From the NCBI GenBank assembly GCA_947570695.1, contig CANOVB010000011.1, positions 1-53,603 of the forward strand: a DNA stretch of 53,603 nt, written 5' to 3'. The notes under the pieces are model-generated. The model searched no databases, was not told the DNA's origin, and worked only from the letters and a program-made list of their open reading frames with translations. Positions 44,661 to 53,603 of this stretch are shown piece by piece. Each line of letters begins with the position of its first letter. Position 1 is the first letter of the stretch. The translations under genes and the position numbers were made by a program. This DNA is from an uncultured Clostridium sp. Lineage in GTDB: Bacteria; Bacillota; Clostridia; TANB77; CAG-508.

Positions 44661-45881
44661 ATGGACGATAACGAAATTATTTCAGAATATGAAAAAGAAA
44701 AGAAAAGTTTAAAAACAAGACTTATAGTAATTATGGTTTTAGTAGCAATAATAGTTGCAATAGCTTCTTCAGAATTTACAATGTTTTATTATAATAAAAA
44801 ATATGGAATGGCAAATATAAACTTTTCAGAAAATTCGGAAGAAAATATTGAGATAATAACTGATACTTTAAAAAGTTTTAGAGAAGTAATTGATAATAAA
44901 TATATTGGTGAAATTGATGAACGAAAAATGTTAGATGAAACTATAAAGGGATATATTAATGGACTAGGTGATCAGTATTCATCATATATGACAAAAGAGG
45001 AATGGGAAGCATTTGAAGCTTCAGCGTTAGGAAATTATGTTGGTATTGGTATTTTCATGGGAATGGATACAAGTAATAATGTAGTTGTCGCATCAACAAT
45101 AAAACAAAGTCCAGCAGAAAAAGCTGGATTAAAAGCAGGAGATATAATAGTAAGAGTAAATGAAGAAGATGTTATAGGAATGCCATCAGATGTTATTTCA
45201 TCAAAAATAAAAGGAGAAGTAGGGTCAAAAGTTAAGGTAACTGTTGTAAGAGGAACTGAAACCTTAGATTTTAATTTAAAAAGAGAAGAGTTAAAAGTAT
45301 ATCATGTAGAAACAGCTATGTTGGAAAATAATGTGGGATATATTTCATTACTTACTTTTGATGAAGGATGTGCAAAAGAAGTTGAAGAGGCATATAAAAG
45401 TTTAAAAGCACAAGGTGCTAAAAAGTTTATTTTAGATTTAAGAAATAATAGTGGAGGCTTAGTTGATGAAGCTCTTGATATTGCAGATTTAGCTGTTGAA
45501 AAAGATAAAACTTTATTAGTAACTTTAGATTCAGAAGGAAATAAAGAGTACAGTAAGGCTGAAAGAAAACAAACTATTACTGAAGATATGGTAGTATTAG
45601 TAAATGGATATTCAGCAAGTGCATCAGAAATTTTAGCAGGTGCGCTAAGGGATAGTGGAAATGTAAAAATTGTAGGAACTACAACTTTTGGTAAGGGTGT
45701 AATTCAAGGAGTATTTTTACTAGATGATGGTAGTGCGCTAAAACTTACAATAAATGAATACTTTACTCCTAATGAAACTAAAATTAATAAAATTGGTATC
45801 GAACCTGATTATGTAATAGAGCAAAATCAAGAAACGACTGATGATGAGCAATTAAATAAAGCACTAGAAATTTTGAAATAA
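44661..45881 (+). CDS. Carboxy-terminal processing protease (S41, PDZ), CtpA/CtpB type
   Basis: 406 residues from ATG 44661 with CGGAGG nine bases before; an earlier in-frame start would read through the hairpin. N-terminal anchor helix (~20-42), PDZ domain (~115-200; VGIGIFMGMDTSNNVVVAST, SPAEKAGLKAGDIIVRVNEED) and S41 core with Ser in NGYSASASEILAG and Lys in TTFGKGVIQGV. In Bacillus the ctpB gene follows ftsEX and its product cleaves SpoIVFA in sporulation, the same pathway that SpoIVB triggers. The presence of both SpoIVB and this protease therefore fits one checkpoint. Confidence 0.93.
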   Translation: MDDNEIISEYEKEKKSLKTRLIVIMVLVAIIVAIASSEFTMFYYNKKYGMANINFSENSEENIEIITDTLKSFREVIDNKYIGEIDERKMLDETIKGYINGLGDQYSSYMTKEEWEAFEASALGNYVGIGIFMGMDTSNNVVVASTIKQSPAEKAGLKAGDIIVRVNEEDVIGMPSDVISSKIKGEVGSKVKVTVVRGTETLDFNLKREELKVYHVETAMLENNVGYISLLTFDEGCAKEVEEAYKSLKAQGAKKFILDLRNNSGGLVDEALDIADLAVEKDKTLLVTLDSEGNKEYSKAERKQTITEDMVVLVNGYSASASEILAGALRDSGNVKIVGTTTFGKGVIQGVFLLDDGSALKLTINEYFTPNETKINKIGIEPDYVIEQNQETTDDEQLNKALEILK

Positions 45882-45892
45882 TATGAATAAAT

Positions 45893-45927
45893 ATAAGTAT
45901 CAGGAATATGATAAACCTGATACTTAT
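45893..45927 (+). terminator. Hairpin after ctpA
   Basis: ATAAGTATCAGG pairs with CCTGATACTTAT, followed by AATTTATTTA. Twelve-base stem, weak U-tract. Confidence 0.7.
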
Positions 45928-45965
45928 AATTTATTTAAGAAAATTGCTATGTAAATCGTATAATA

Positions 45966-46138
45966 TAAAGGTTTCACAAAAATTTGCACATAATTTTACT
46001 ATGTAAAATTGGAGCAAGAACATTTCTTAGTCGTGTGATATAAAATGAACTATAGATAAGTTGTTACAGAGGAAAGACGAGGATATTTGCATTTAACACT
46101 GCTTTTGCAATTATCATAATGTTCTCTTTTGCTCTAAT
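45966..46138 (+). repeat. Dispersed intergenic element, copy D, with imperfect terminal inverted repeat
   Basis: TTTTACTATGTAAAATT and GAGCAAGAACA match copy A. The element starts near ATTGGAGCAAGAACATT and ends with AATGTTCTCTTTTGCTCTAAT, an imperfect inverted repeat around ~100 bp. This could be a small mobile remnant or a structured RNA. It fills most of the 345-base gap before 46227. Confidence 0.4.
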
Positions 46139-46167
46139 ATTTTTATAATAAAAATGTTATAAAATTG

Positions 46168-46196
46168 TTGCTTAAAAAATATATAAATGATAAAAT
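46168..46196 (+). promoter_or_regulatory. Sigma-A promoter
   Basis: TTGCTT (46168-46173), 17-bp spacer, TAAAAT (46191-46196), 30 bp before the ATG at 46227. Confidence 0.5.
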
Positions 46197-46226
46197 TGTA
46201 TTGTGAAAAAATACGGGGTGGTACAG

Positions 46227-48665
46227 ATGATGGATTTAAATATTACAAATGAAGAATTAAATGCACTAAAATTATATATTGAAGAAAGATATAAAGCTAT
46301 AAATCAAATGCTTGTTAGCGATGCAGAATCTGATATAGCTTTATTAAGTAATGAAGTAGAAAATAGTGTAGAACCAATATCATATTCAAGAGAATTTATT
46401 ATAGAAAATTTGAGATATATGAAATTGATATATAAATTGATATTAAAACATTGTTATAAAGTGCCTCGTAAAATATCAAAAATATATAGAGGAACTAACA
46501 TTGCTGAAATAGAGAGAACGAAAAATGAACTATTTATAGATAAACCACTAATTGCTACAACAGATAGAGAAGTAGCAGAAAATAGATGTGCTGCAAACTG
46601 GAATAGACCAGCAAGTATGAATATAAGTTTAGAAAAGAATGTTCCTTTTATAGTAGTAGGAGAACTATTATCAGATACTAAAAAGAGTGATACTATAGTA
46701 ATTGCACCATTTACAAGAGTAAAAGAAATTACGGAATCACTTGAAAGAAAATTAGATGATACTTCAAAATATTTAAAAACTTATGATGTAAAACTAGAAA
46801 AACAAGAATTAGAGGAGTTAACAGATAGAGAAAGAAATGGTTTATATAACTACATAGTCGAAAATGCATATTGTATAAATAAGAAATTAGAAGACTGTAT
46901 AGAATTAGAAAAAGAAAATGCAGTTAATTTTGAAAATATAAGAAAGCTTGAACAACTTTTAGCAAAGTATGAAAACACAATAGAAGAAAAAGAGACAGGG
47001 GAAGAAGAGTATACAGAAATAGAAAGAGAAAATGATTTTGAAAGTGTTGCTAGAGTTACAAGAGAACTTGATGAATTAAAAGAAACTTCTACAAATTTAT
47101 TTGAAGTAAGAAAAGAGAACATTAATTTTATTAATTTATGGAAAAGAAATATAGCAGTTTATATGATTGCCGAATGTAAAGAAATAGAAAAGCTTTTTAG
47201 AGATTTAGAGTATCCAGAACCTATAATTGAAGAAGTACCAGAAGAAGATGAAAAAATGGAAGAAACCCAAAGTAAAGAAGAAATACTAGAAGCGATGAAT
47301 GAAGAAGAAAATAAGCTTGAACTTAATAAAATTGATACTGAACTAGAAGCAGGAGCTTTAGGTAAAAAGTTAATTGAAAACAGAATGAAAATAGTAAATG
47401 GAAATATAGAAAATAAGCTTGAAGACGAAATAGTAGAGAATAAAAATATAGAAGAAGATGATAATTTAAAAAATAATGTTGTTAATTTAGAAGATAAATT
47501 TGATAAAAATAATGATAAGATTATTGAATTAAAAAACTATAGTAATTTAAAAAAATCAGAAGAAGAAAGAATAGAAAAAACTGAAGAAGAAACTAATGAA
47601 AATAAACTAGTAGATACTAATGATAATACAGAAAGTGATGATGATACAAAAATATTTTCTTTAGTTCAAGAAGTTGAAGTAGAACAAGATCCACTTTATA
47701 CAAGAGTAAAAGATGAAGCTAAAGAAAATATTGAAGCTAGTGAAAAACTTTTAGAGGATATAAATAATTTAATAACAAAACAACAAAATCATGCTAAAAT
47801 TGCTGGAAGCATGGGAACTTCTTATAGCGCTCTTAACAATGCTTTTGAAATGAGAAAAGTCTCAGAAACTTTATTAGAATTATTACAAAATATAAATTTA
47901 AAAGTAAAAACAATTTGCGAACAAGAAAAAACAGAAGAAATTGAAGAAAAGTTAGAAAAAATTTCAAAAAGCAATATTGAAATAAGTACATTAATAAACT
48001 ATTTGAATAATCCTAAAATAGCAGCTAGAAATAGTAAAGCAACAAGATTTGATGAAATGGCAATAATAGAAGAAAATGAACTAAAAAGAGGAATTGCTGA
48101 AAAAATAAGAGAAATTAGAGGAGAAGCTGAACTTAAAAAATTAAAAGATGATTTAGAAATTATAGAAGATAAAGGAACATTTATTAGATTTTTAGGAATA
48201 ATAACAGGAAAAAATAAACTAGATAATATAATGATTGAGCAAATAGAAGTGAGAAGCCAAGCAATAAGAAGGACTTTATCAAAAAAGTTGAGTTTAGCAC
48301 ACAATTATAGTATTCATGAATTAATGGCAGATATAGTAATGTTTGTAGACGAAAACGAAGATGATGAGTTAATTGAAAATGATGTAAATGAATTAAAAGC
48401 TTTGGCAGAAGAGCTAAGAAGAAATTACATAATATTAGAATCTAAGGTACAAAGTATTATAGAAGAAAAAGAAGGTATAAAATTACCAATAGATGATAGA
48501 AAATTATCAAAACAGGAAATACTTGAAATGGAAACACACAGATTCTTAAAAAAATATGGATATGATATGTTATATAATGATAGAGAAGAACCTAAATATC
48601 AAGATACAATGGCAAATGAAATTGCTAGAATAGTGGAATATATTAATAGTGCAAAAATTTTATAA
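46227..48665 (+). CDS. Large coiled-coil protein with degenerate ADP-ribosyltransferase-like N-terminal domain
   Basis: 812 residues from ATG 46227 (GGGGTGG upstream); GTG 46203 is less likely. Residues ~55-170 resemble an ART exoenzyme: KISKIYRGTN (the Arg of the R-S-E class), then LIATTDREVAENRCAANW at the STS position, then FIVVGELLSDTKKSDTIVIA and PFTRVKEI where the ExE strand should be. The catalytic Glu is not visible, so the domain is probably inactive or remote. The rest is acidic and helical (~230-480 very Glu-rich) with helical bundles near 500-620 and 690-790. No signal peptide, so it is cytoplasmic. A toxin-like or signalling role is only a guess. Confidence 0.45.
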   Translation: MMDLNITNEELNALKLYIEERYKAINQMLVSDAESDIALLSNEVENSVEPISYSREFIIENLRYMKLIYKLILKHCYKVPRKISKIYRGTNIAEIERTKNELFIDKPLIATTDREVAENRCAANWNRPASMNISLEKNVPFIVVGELLSDTKKSDTIVIAPFTRVKEITESLERKLDDTSKYLKTYDVKLEKQELEELTDRERNGLYNYIVENAYCINKKLEDCIELEKENAVNFENIRKLEQLLAKYENTIEEKETGEEEYTEIERENDFESVARVTRELDELKETSTNLFEVRKENINFINLWKRNIAVYMIAECKEIEKLFRDLEYPEPIIEEVPEEDEKMEETQSKEEILEAMNEEENKLELNKIDTELEAGALGKKLIENRMKIVNGNIENKLEDEIVENKNIEEDDNLKNNVVNLEDKFDKNNDKIIELKNYSNLKKSEEERIEKTEEETNENKLVDTNDNTESDDDTKIFSLVQEVEVEQDPLYTRVKDEAKENIEASEKLLEDINNLITKQQNHAKIAGSMGTSYSALNNAFEMRKVSETLLELLQNINLKVKTICEQEKTEEIEEKLEKISKSNIEISTLINYLNNPKIAARNSKATRFDEMAIIEENELKRGIAEKIREIRGEAELKKLKDDLEIIEDKGTFIRFLGIITGKNKLDNIMIEQIEVRSQAIRRTLSKKLSLAHNYSIHELMADIVMFVDENEDDELIENDVNELKALAEELRRNYIILESKVQSIIEEKEGIKLPIDDRKLSKQEILEMETHRFLKKYGYDMLYNDREEPKYQDTMANEIARIVEYINSAKIL

Positions 48666-48694
48666 AACAATTTGATATGAACAAAGGAGATATT

Positions 48695-49714
48695 ATGGAA
48701 GAAAAAGAAGACATTAAAAAAGAAAATATAGAAAATGAACCAGAGACTGTAAAAGTTAGAATTGGAACAGTTGGAAACTATGTATTGGCAATATTCGTAG
48801 TATTAATAATTGGAACAGGATCATTAACTTATTATTTAATACATAGTGCAAAAGAAGATTATGATAAACAATATAATGAAATTGTTTCTACTTTACCTAT
48901 TGCGAATATTACAAATACAGAAGCAGAAGAAAATGTAGATACATTGGCAAATATAATAGATTCAGCGTTATCAGATGTTACTAATCAAACAAACACAAAT
49001 ACAACAGTTGCAACAGAAGCAACAAATACCAGAAAAATATTAAATGAAGAATTAGTAGTTTTGTATAATGGATTAGTGCTAGATACTCATACTATGGATG
49101 AAGTAACATTGAAGTATATTGATAGTACAGCAGATGCATCAGATAAATACGTAATAACATATTATAACTATGAAAACTATAGTTTTCAAAATTCTAAATT
49201 AGGAACATTATCAACACAAGTTTATGAAGGATTAGTAAAAATAGATAATGTAGGGAAAATAGCAATTTCAGAAGATTATGATGCCATACCAAGAGATATA
49301 AAAGTAGTAAATACTATACCAACAATTATTTCAGACAATAATCCAAAAGTAGCAGATTATGATTCAGTTAAAACATTGATAGTAGATTTGGATGGAAATG
49401 GAACAGATGAATATATATTGATTTTAGCAAATAAATCAACAGGATTTTCAAAAATAACTTTAATTGATTCTAAGGGAACCAAAATGAATGATTTGGCATC
49501 AATAGAAAAAAGCAAATGGAAAAAAGAAACGAATGCAGAATATTACTTAAGTATTAGCAATATAGAAATAGTAGATATTGATAATGACGGAATTATGGAA
49601 ATAGTATTAGAAATTCCTAAGGCAACAGGCGACCCAACAATAAGTTTATTAAAATATAATAATGGGAAATTACAAGGAAAAACAAATATAGAATGTTCAT
49701 TACTTGCTGAATAA
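48695..49714 (+). CDS. Membrane-anchored protein with Asp-rich FG-GAP/VCBS-like repeats
   Basis: 339 residues from ATG 48695 (AAAGGAGA upstream); ATG 48677 lacks such a site. A charged cytoplasmic segment (~1-25), one helix (~33-55), then an outside domain. A Thr/Asn-rich linker (~85-115) leads to a C-terminal part with two calcium-loop-like motifs: DLDGNGTDEYILIL and DIDNDGIMEIVLEI, typical of FG-GAP/VCBS repeats. The protein is probably a surface or envelope-binding factor. It follows the preceding gene by 29 bp and likely shares its transcript. Confidence 0.6.
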   Translation: MEEKEDIKKENIENEPETVKVRIGTVGNYVLAIFVVLIIGTGSLTYYLIHSAKEDYDKQYNEIVSTLPIANITNTEAEENVDTLANIIDSALSDVTNQTNTNTTVATEATNTRKILNEELVVLYNGLVLDTHTMDEVTLKYIDSTADASDKYVITYYNYENYSFQNSKLGTLSTQVYEGLVKIDNVGKIAISEDYDAIPRDIKVVNTIPTIISDNNPKVADYDSVKTLIVDLDGNGTDEYILILANKSTGFSKITLIDSKGTKMNDLASIEKSKWKKETNAEYYLSISNIEIVDIDNDGIMEIVLEIPKATGDPTISLLKYNNGKLQGKTNIECSLLAE

Positions 49715-49719
49715 ATAAA

Positions 49720-49775
49720 AAAACATTTATTAAATTTTGAGTTAATTTAAAATTTGGTAAATGTTTTATTTTTTT
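49720..49775 (+). terminator. Terminator before the S10 operon
   Basis: AAAACATTTATTAAATTTT pairs (with two G-U pairs) with AAAATTTGGTAAATGTTTT, then A and a T-run. Confidence 0.8.
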
Positions 49776-49786
49776 CCAAAAATATG

Positions 49787-49815
49787 TTGACAAAGCCTTA
49801 TACCCGTAGTATAAT
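49787..49815 (+). promoter_or_regulatory. Consensus promoter of the S10 ribosomal operon
   Basis: TTGACA (49787-49792), 17-bp spacer, TATAAT (49810-49815). A perfect consensus, as expected for ribosomal proteins. Confidence 0.9.
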
Positions 49816-49821
49816 ATTTAA

Positions 49822-50060
49822 GCGTAAGATAAAGCGATGAAGCAGAATGTGGCTACACTAAAAGGTGGAGGGAACTTCTGCAGAGTATGTCTTGGCTTAG
49901 ACCGGGCGATAAGTTTGATAAATGTACATACTTATCCAAGAATTTTATGTTTCAATTTATATTGTTGAATACAAATGATAGCTTGGATTTTAAAATGGGG
50001 TTATAAGAAACGCCAGGGTACGTTGATAACTTGCCGAAGCCTATATATTTATTTAAGGAG
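49822..50060 (+). ncRNA. Structured 5' leader of the S10 operon
   Basis: About 240 nt lie between the promoter and rpsJ, with higher GC than surroundings and no ORF with a ribosome site. Pieces such as AGCAGAATGTGGC, GGGAACTTCTGC and AACGCCAGGGTACG suggest stems, for example GCAGA (49852 on) with TCTGC (49877 on). In several bacteria the S10 leader is a binding site for ribosomal protein L4 that represses the operon; whether that holds here is inference. Confidence 0.5.
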
Positions 50061-50071
50061 GGAAATTTTAA

Positions 50072-50401
50072 ATGGCAACATCAAACACAAAAGTAGGAAG
50101 TGACAAAATTAGAATAAGATTAAAAGCTTATGATTATGTTGTTTTAGATCAGTCTGCTGAAAAAATAGTAGATACTGCTAAGAGAACAGGAGCAAAAGTT
50201 TCAGGTCCTATTCCACTTCCAACAGAAAAAGAAGTAGTAACAATTTTACGTTCTCCACATAAACACAAAGATTCAAGAGAACAATTTGAAATGAGAACAC
50301 ATAAAAGAGTTATTGACATTCTTTATCCAACACAAAAAACAGTTGATAGCTTAATGAAATTAGAGTTACCAGCAGGTGTTGATATAGAAATTAAGCTATA
50401 A
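50072..50401 (+). CDS. rpsJ: Ribosomal protein S10
   Basis: 109 residues behind [47 protein letters not shown] and [20 protein letters not shown] are diagnostic. It has a slightly long N-terminus ([12 protein letters not shown]) compared with the usual 102-105 residues. S10 also acts as NusE in antitermination. First gene of the operon; its stop codon is the first base of a tandem repeat. Confidence 0.98.
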   Translation: MATSNTKVGSDKIRIRLKAYDYVVLDQSAEKIVDTAKRTGAKVSGPIPLPTEKEVVTILRSPHKHKDSREQFEMRTHKRVIDILYPTQKTVDSLMKLELPAGVDIEIKL

Positions 50402-50567
50402 GTTAGTGAAAATGAGCGATAGCGAAATTTGAACTTAGTTATAGCTATACGCAAAGCGAAGCATAAGTTAGTGAAAATGAGCGATAGCGAAATTTGAACT
50501 TAGTTATAGCTATACGCAAAGCGAAGCATAAGTTAGTGAAAATGAGCGATAGCGAAATTTGAACTTA
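50401..50567 (+). repeat. 65-bp direct tandem repeat, about 2.6 copies, between rpsJ and rplC
   Basis: Copies start at 50401, 50466 and 50531. Each begins AGTTAGTGAAAATGAGCGAT and continues AGCGAAATTTGAACTTAGTT, ATAGCTATACGCAAAGCGAA, then GCATA. The first two are complete and nearly identical; the third stops after ~37 bases. Short palindromes (GCGATAGCG, ATAGCTAT) lie inside. No large ORF crosses it and the unit is not a multiple of three. It adds ~170 nt of transcribed spacer to an essential operon. Confidence 0.95.
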
Positions 50568-50676
50568 TAAAAAAATCAAACCAAGCTAAAACAAGTAATA
50601 TTTGAAATTTAGTACAGCAAAGCACTATTTTTTATATTACACGTTTGAGCCAATAGTAGGAGGAAAAAAGAAAGAA

Positions 50677-51315
50677 ATGAAAACGTTAATAGGAAGAAAA
50701 GTTGGAATGACTCAAATTTTTGATGAAAAAGGATTAGTTATTCCAGTAACAGTTATAGAAGCTGGACCATGTTCAGTGGTTCAAATAAAAACAGTTGAAA
50801 CTGATGGATATGATGCAGTTCAATTAGGGTTTGGAGAAGTTAAAGAATATAAAGTAAACAAACCAGAAAAAGGACATTTTAAAAAAGCATCAGTAAAGGC
50901 TCAAAAACATTTAAGAGAATTTAGAGCTTGTCCAGAATGTTTAGCTGATGTAAAAGTTGGAGATGAAATAAAAGTAGATACTTTTTCAGTAGGAGATAAA
51001 GTAGATATCCAAGGAATAACAAAAGGAAAAGGTTTTCAAGGTGTTATTAAACGTCATGGACAATCAAGAGGACCAATGGGACATGGATCTATGTATCATA
51101 GAAGACCAGGATCAATGGGACCTTGTGCAACACCAGGTAGAGTATTTAAAGGTAAAAGATTACCAGGACATATGGGTGTTGATAAAGTTACTGTACAAAA
51201 TTTAGAAATTGTAAAAGTAGATTTAGATAAAAATGCTATATTAATAAAGGGTTCAGTACCTGGAAATAAAGGTAGCATATTAAAAATAAAAAATGCAGTT
51301 AAAGCATCTAAATAA
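50677..51315 (+). CDS. rplC: Ribosomal protein L3
   Basis: 212 residues from ATG 50677: [20 protein letters not shown]. An in-frame start at 50602 would add 25 residues not typical for L3 and precede the AGGAGG at 50658. Diagnostic parts include [20 protein letters not shown] and [20 protein letters not shown]. It follows rpsJ after the tandem repeat, an unusually long gap for this operon. Confidence 0.97.
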   Translation: MKTLIGRKVGMTQIFDEKGLVIPVTVIEAGPCSVVQIKTVETDGYDAVQLGFGEVKEYKVNKPEKGHFKKASVKAQKHLREFRACPECLADVKVGDEIKVDTFSVGDKVDIQGITKGKGFQGVIKRHGQSRGPMGHGSMYHRRPGSMGPCATPGRVFKGKRLPGHMGVDKVTVQNLEIVKVDLDKNAILIKGSVPGNKGSILKIKNAVKASK

Positions 51316-51334
51316 GAGGAAGGAGGAAGATTAA

Positions 51335-51958
51335 ATGCCTAGTATAGATGTATATAATATAGAAGGAAAAAAGGTTAAAAAAGTAGATTTAAAAGAAGAA
51401 ATCTTCGGAATTGAACCAAATGAAGCTGTAGTGCATAGTGTATTAGTTAATTATTTAGCTAATCAAAGACAAGGAACACAAAGCACAAAAACAAGAGCTG
51501 AAGTAAGAGGCGGTGGAAGAAAACCTTGGCGTCAAAAAGGAACAGGTAGAGCAAGACAAGGATCTATCAGAGCTCCACAATGGATTAAAGGTGGTATTGC
51601 ATTAGGACCAAAACCAAGATCTTACAAATATAGAGTTAATAAAAAAGAAAAACAATTAGCTATTAAATCACTATTAAGTTCTAAAGTATTAGAAAATGAT
51701 TTAGTAGTTGTTGATAAATTTGATTTTAAAGAAATCAAAACAAAACAAATGGCTAATGCTATGAAAAATTTAAAAGTTGAAGAAAAAGCTTTAATAGTAT
51801 TACCAGCAAGTAACGAAATAGTACAAAAATCAGCTAGAAATTTAGCTAATGTTACAACAAGTTCAGTAAATACAATTAATGTATATGAATTGTTGAAAAA
51901 TAAAAAATTAGTTGTTACAGTAGATACAATTAAAAAATTAGAGGAGGTGTATGCTTAA
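51335..51958 (+). CDS. rplD: Ribosomal protein L4
   Basis: 207 residues, GAGGAAGGAGG site. [40 protein letters not shown] and [20 protein letters not shown] are diagnostic of the L4 tunnel loop. L4 is the autogenous repressor of the S10 operon in some bacteria, which relates to the leader at 49822-50060. It overlaps the earliest possible start of rplW. Confidence 0.97.
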   Translation: MPSIDVYNIEGKKVKKVDLKEEIFGIEPNEAVVHSVLVNYLANQRQGTQSTKTRAEVRGGGRKPWRQKGTGRARQGSIRAPQWIKGGIALGPKPRSYKYRVNKKEKQLAIKSLLSSKVLENDLVVVDKFDFKEIKTKQMANAMKNLKVEEKALIVLPASNEIVQKSARNLANVTTSSVNTINVYELLKNKKLVVTVDTIKKLEEVYA

Positions 51959-51959
51959 G

Positions 51960-52307
51960 ATGGTAGCAGAAGATATTATATTAGCACCAGTTGTTACTGA
52001 AAAAAGTAGTAGCGATATGCAAGAAGGTAAATACACTTTCAGAGTTGCTAAAGCTGCAACAAAAGTTCAAATAAAAAATGCTGTTGAAAAATTATTTGAA
52101 GTTAAAGTATTAAAAGTTAATACAATGACAGTAAAAGGAAAAGAAAAAAGAGTAGGAGTACACCAAGGTAGAACATCAGATTGGAAAAAAGCTATAGTTA
52201 CTATAGATACTAATGTTCAAGATATGAAATATCTAGGAAAAGGTGGAAAAGAAGTTAAAGTAAGCAAAAAGTATAAGGATTCTATTGATGAATTCATAGG
52301 TGCTTAA
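51960..52307 (+). CDS. rplW: Ribosomal protein L23
   Basis: 115 residues if it starts at ATG 51960; ATG 51951 (118 residues) lies only two to three bases after GAGGAGGT, so the later start is favoured. [40 protein letters not shown] and [20 protein letters not shown] are diagnostic. L23 lies at the exit tunnel and docks trigger factor and SRP. The GAGGAGG site lies inside the end of rplD, suggesting coupling. Confidence 0.96.
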   Translation: MVAEDIILAPVVTEKSSSDMQEGKYTFRVAKAATKVQIKNAVEKLFEVKVLKVNTMTVKGKEKRVGVHQGRTSDWKKAIVTIDTNVQDMKYLGKGGKEVKVSKKYKDSIDEFIGA

Positions 52308-52341
52308 TTATAATAAAATTCGTTTAGCATTGTTAATCATC

Positions 52342-52390
52342 ATTAAAAATTTAATTTACATACAATTCATATGTGCATTAAATTTTTAAT
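52342..52390 (+). other. Hairpin in the rplW-rplB gap
   Basis: ATTAAAAATTTAAT pairs with ATTAAATTTTTAAT around ~20 bases. The gap (52308-52489) is long for this operon and otherwise AT-rich, with CGGGAAATAACCCGG (52444-52458) as a second small palindrome just before the rplB ribosome site. Confidence 0.45.
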
Positions 52391-52489
52391 TCGATTGCTT
52401 AGCTATACTTGTTTATTATAATTAATCACAAAATTAAAATTATCGGGAAATAACCCGGAAAATAAATTAAATAAAGGAGAGAAACAAAA

Positions 52490-53317
52490 ATGGGAATAAA
52501 ACATTTTAAACCATATACACCATCAAGAAGAAATATGACTACTTCAACTTATGAAGAAATTACTAAAAAAACTCCAGAAAAATCTTTACTTGCTACAAAA
52601 AGAAAAAATGCGGGTAGAAATTCTTATGGAAGAATAACAGTAAGACATCAAGGTGGTGGAAATAGACAAAAATATAGAATAATTGATTTTAAAAGATTAA
52701 AAGATGATATGACAGCTACTGTTGTAGGAATTGAATATGATCCTAATAGAAGCGCAAATATTGCATTAATAGAATACGAAGATGGAACAAAAAGCTATAT
52801 CTTAGCTCCACAAGGATTAACAGATGGAGATAAAGTAGTTTCAGGAGAAAGCGTTGATATAAAACCAGGAAATGCAATGCCAATATCAAATATACCTGTT
52901 GGTACATTAATTCATAATATAGAATTAAATCCAGGACAAGGTGGAAAATTAGTAAGATCAGCAGGACAAGAGGCACAATTAATGGCTAAAGAAGGAGCTT
53001 ATGCCCATGTAAGATTACCATCTGGAGAAATGAGATTAATTTCTATTAGATGTAGAGCTACAGTTGGAACAATAGGAAATAGCGATCATGAAAATATTAA
53101 ATTAGGTAAAGCTGGAAGAAAAAGACATCTTGGAATTAGGCCTACAGTTAGAGGATCTGTTATGAACCCTAATGATCACCCTCATGGTGGTGGTGAAGGT
53201 AGAGCACCAGTTGGACATTCAGGACCTATGACACCTTGGGGCAAACCAGCACTTGGATATAAAACAAGAAACAAAAATAAACAATCAAATAAATTTATTG
53301 TTAAGAGAAGAAAATAA
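52490..53317 (+). CDS. rplB: Ribosomal protein L2
   Basis: 275 residues, AAAGGAGAG site. [40 protein letters not shown] and the peptidyl-transferase-near end [20 protein letters not shown] are diagnostic. Length is normal. The conserved His-rich loop is intact. Confidence 0.98.
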   Translation: MGIKHFKPYTPSRRNMTTSTYEEITKKTPEKSLLATKRKNAGRNSYGRITVRHQGGGNRQKYRIIDFKRLKDDMTATVVGIEYDPNRSANIALIEYEDGTKSYILAPQGLTDGDKVVSGESVDIKPGNAMPISNIPVGTLIHNIELNPGQGGKLVRSAGQEAQLMAKEGAYAHVRLPSGEMRLISIRCRATVGTIGNSDHENIKLGKAGRKRHLGIRPTVRGSVMNPNDHPHGGGEGRAPVGHSGPMTPWGKPALGYKTRNKNKQSNKFIVKRRK

Positions 53318-53361
53318 AATAGCTTCTTAAATGAAGTAAAGAAATGCTTAAAATAAAATAT

Positions 53362-53408
53362 TACGACTTCGAAAATTCTCTTTAAATTTTTTGAATCGTA
53401 GTCTTTTT
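53362..53408 (+). terminator. Attenuator-like hairpin between rplB and rpsS
   Basis: TACGACTTCGAAAATT pairs imperfectly with AATTTTTTGAATCGTA, followed by GTCTTTTTT. It looks like an intrinsic terminator but lies inside the operon, so it may attenuate downstream genes. Confidence 0.6.
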
Positions 53409-53437
53409 TAAGCAAAGCGAAAGAAAGGAGAAAAACA

Positions 53438-53603
53438 ATGTCAAGATCAAGTAAAAAAGTACCTTATGTAGCTAAAGAGCTTATGAAGAGAATTGAAGCT
53501 ATGAATGAAACAGGTAAAAAAGAAGTATTAAAAACATGGTCAAGAGCATCTACAATATATCCACAAATGGTTGGACACACAATAGCTGTTCATGATGGAA
53601 GAA
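53438..53603 (+). CDS. rpsS: Ribosomal protein S19, N-terminal part (3' end outside window)
   Basis: 55 residues visible: [40 protein letters not shown] and [12 protein letters not shown] are diagnostic of S19. AGAAAGGAG ribosome site. It follows rplB as in the standard S10 operon. Confidence 0.95.
   Translation, partial: MSRSSKKVPYVAKELMKRIEAMNETGKKEVLKTWSRASTIYPQMVGHTIAVHDGR

Noticed and set aside
50401..50567. CRISPR array
   Set aside because: The units are 65 bp and directly abutting with no unique spacers, and no cas genes are present.

Overview
The window is AT-rich (hand-counted lines are mostly 25-38% GC) and reads as a spore-forming, low-GC Clostridia-type Firmicute, probably an uncultured gut lineage. 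Evidence: strong AGGAGG ribosome sites, AGA-dominated arginine codons, spoIVB, spoVG behind a sigma-H-type promoter, a T-box before pheST, an ftsEX-hydrolase-ctpA cluster and a classical S10 ribosomal operon. Many sigma-A promoters can be read by eye with exact 17-bp spacers. I see no tRNA, rRNA or CRISPR.

Layout. (1) 1-9489: a Tad-like type IV filament locus. It has the C-terminus of a CpaF/TadA-type ATPase, one membrane protein that looks like a TadB-TadC fusion, and seven small-to-large proteins that begin directly with a hydrophobic helix. Several of these share an internal FN..Y motif and a C-terminal F-K-C-T..Y motif, so they look like an expanded family of leaderless pilin-like subunits. 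(2) 9531-13945: spoIVB, a polytopic glycosyltransferase-like protein and murC (minus strand). (3) 14065-19192: spoVG, two membrane-anchored extracytoplasmic proteins and a three-gene cluster of unknown small proteins. (4) 19283-23786: T-box, a palindromic REPIN/MITE-like element, pheS, pheT and a membrane protein. (5) 23917-30062: GH25 lysozyme, a ferritin-like small protein (minus) and addA. (6) 30113-34254: a membrane protein, a compositionally odd single-gene cassette, and a split transketolase with a YihX-like phosphatase between its halves. (7) 34287-40196: a 1707-residue membrane-anchored cell-wall hydrolase and a small partner. (8) 40421-45881: ftsE, ftsX, two EnvC-like M23 proteins and a CtpA protease. 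(9) 46168-49714: a large protein with an ADP-ribosyltransferase-like head, and a membrane-anchored protein. (10) 49787-53603: start of the S10 operon (rpsJ, rplC, rplD, rplW, rplB, rpsS partial) with a structured leader and a 65-bp tandem repeat.

Two signals stand out. First, the pilin-like cluster is a Tad-type machine with unusual leaderless subunits. Second, murC and addA are each interrupted early by an apparent single extra base. In both, the zero-frame codon at the break is CGG in the identical context CGGAAGTG, and I found no other in-frame CGG in any native-looking gene. The only other in-frame CGG lies in the odd cassette gene at 31174-31617. This could be +1 recoding at an unassigned or starved CGG codon, or a recurrent sequence error; the window alone cannot decide.
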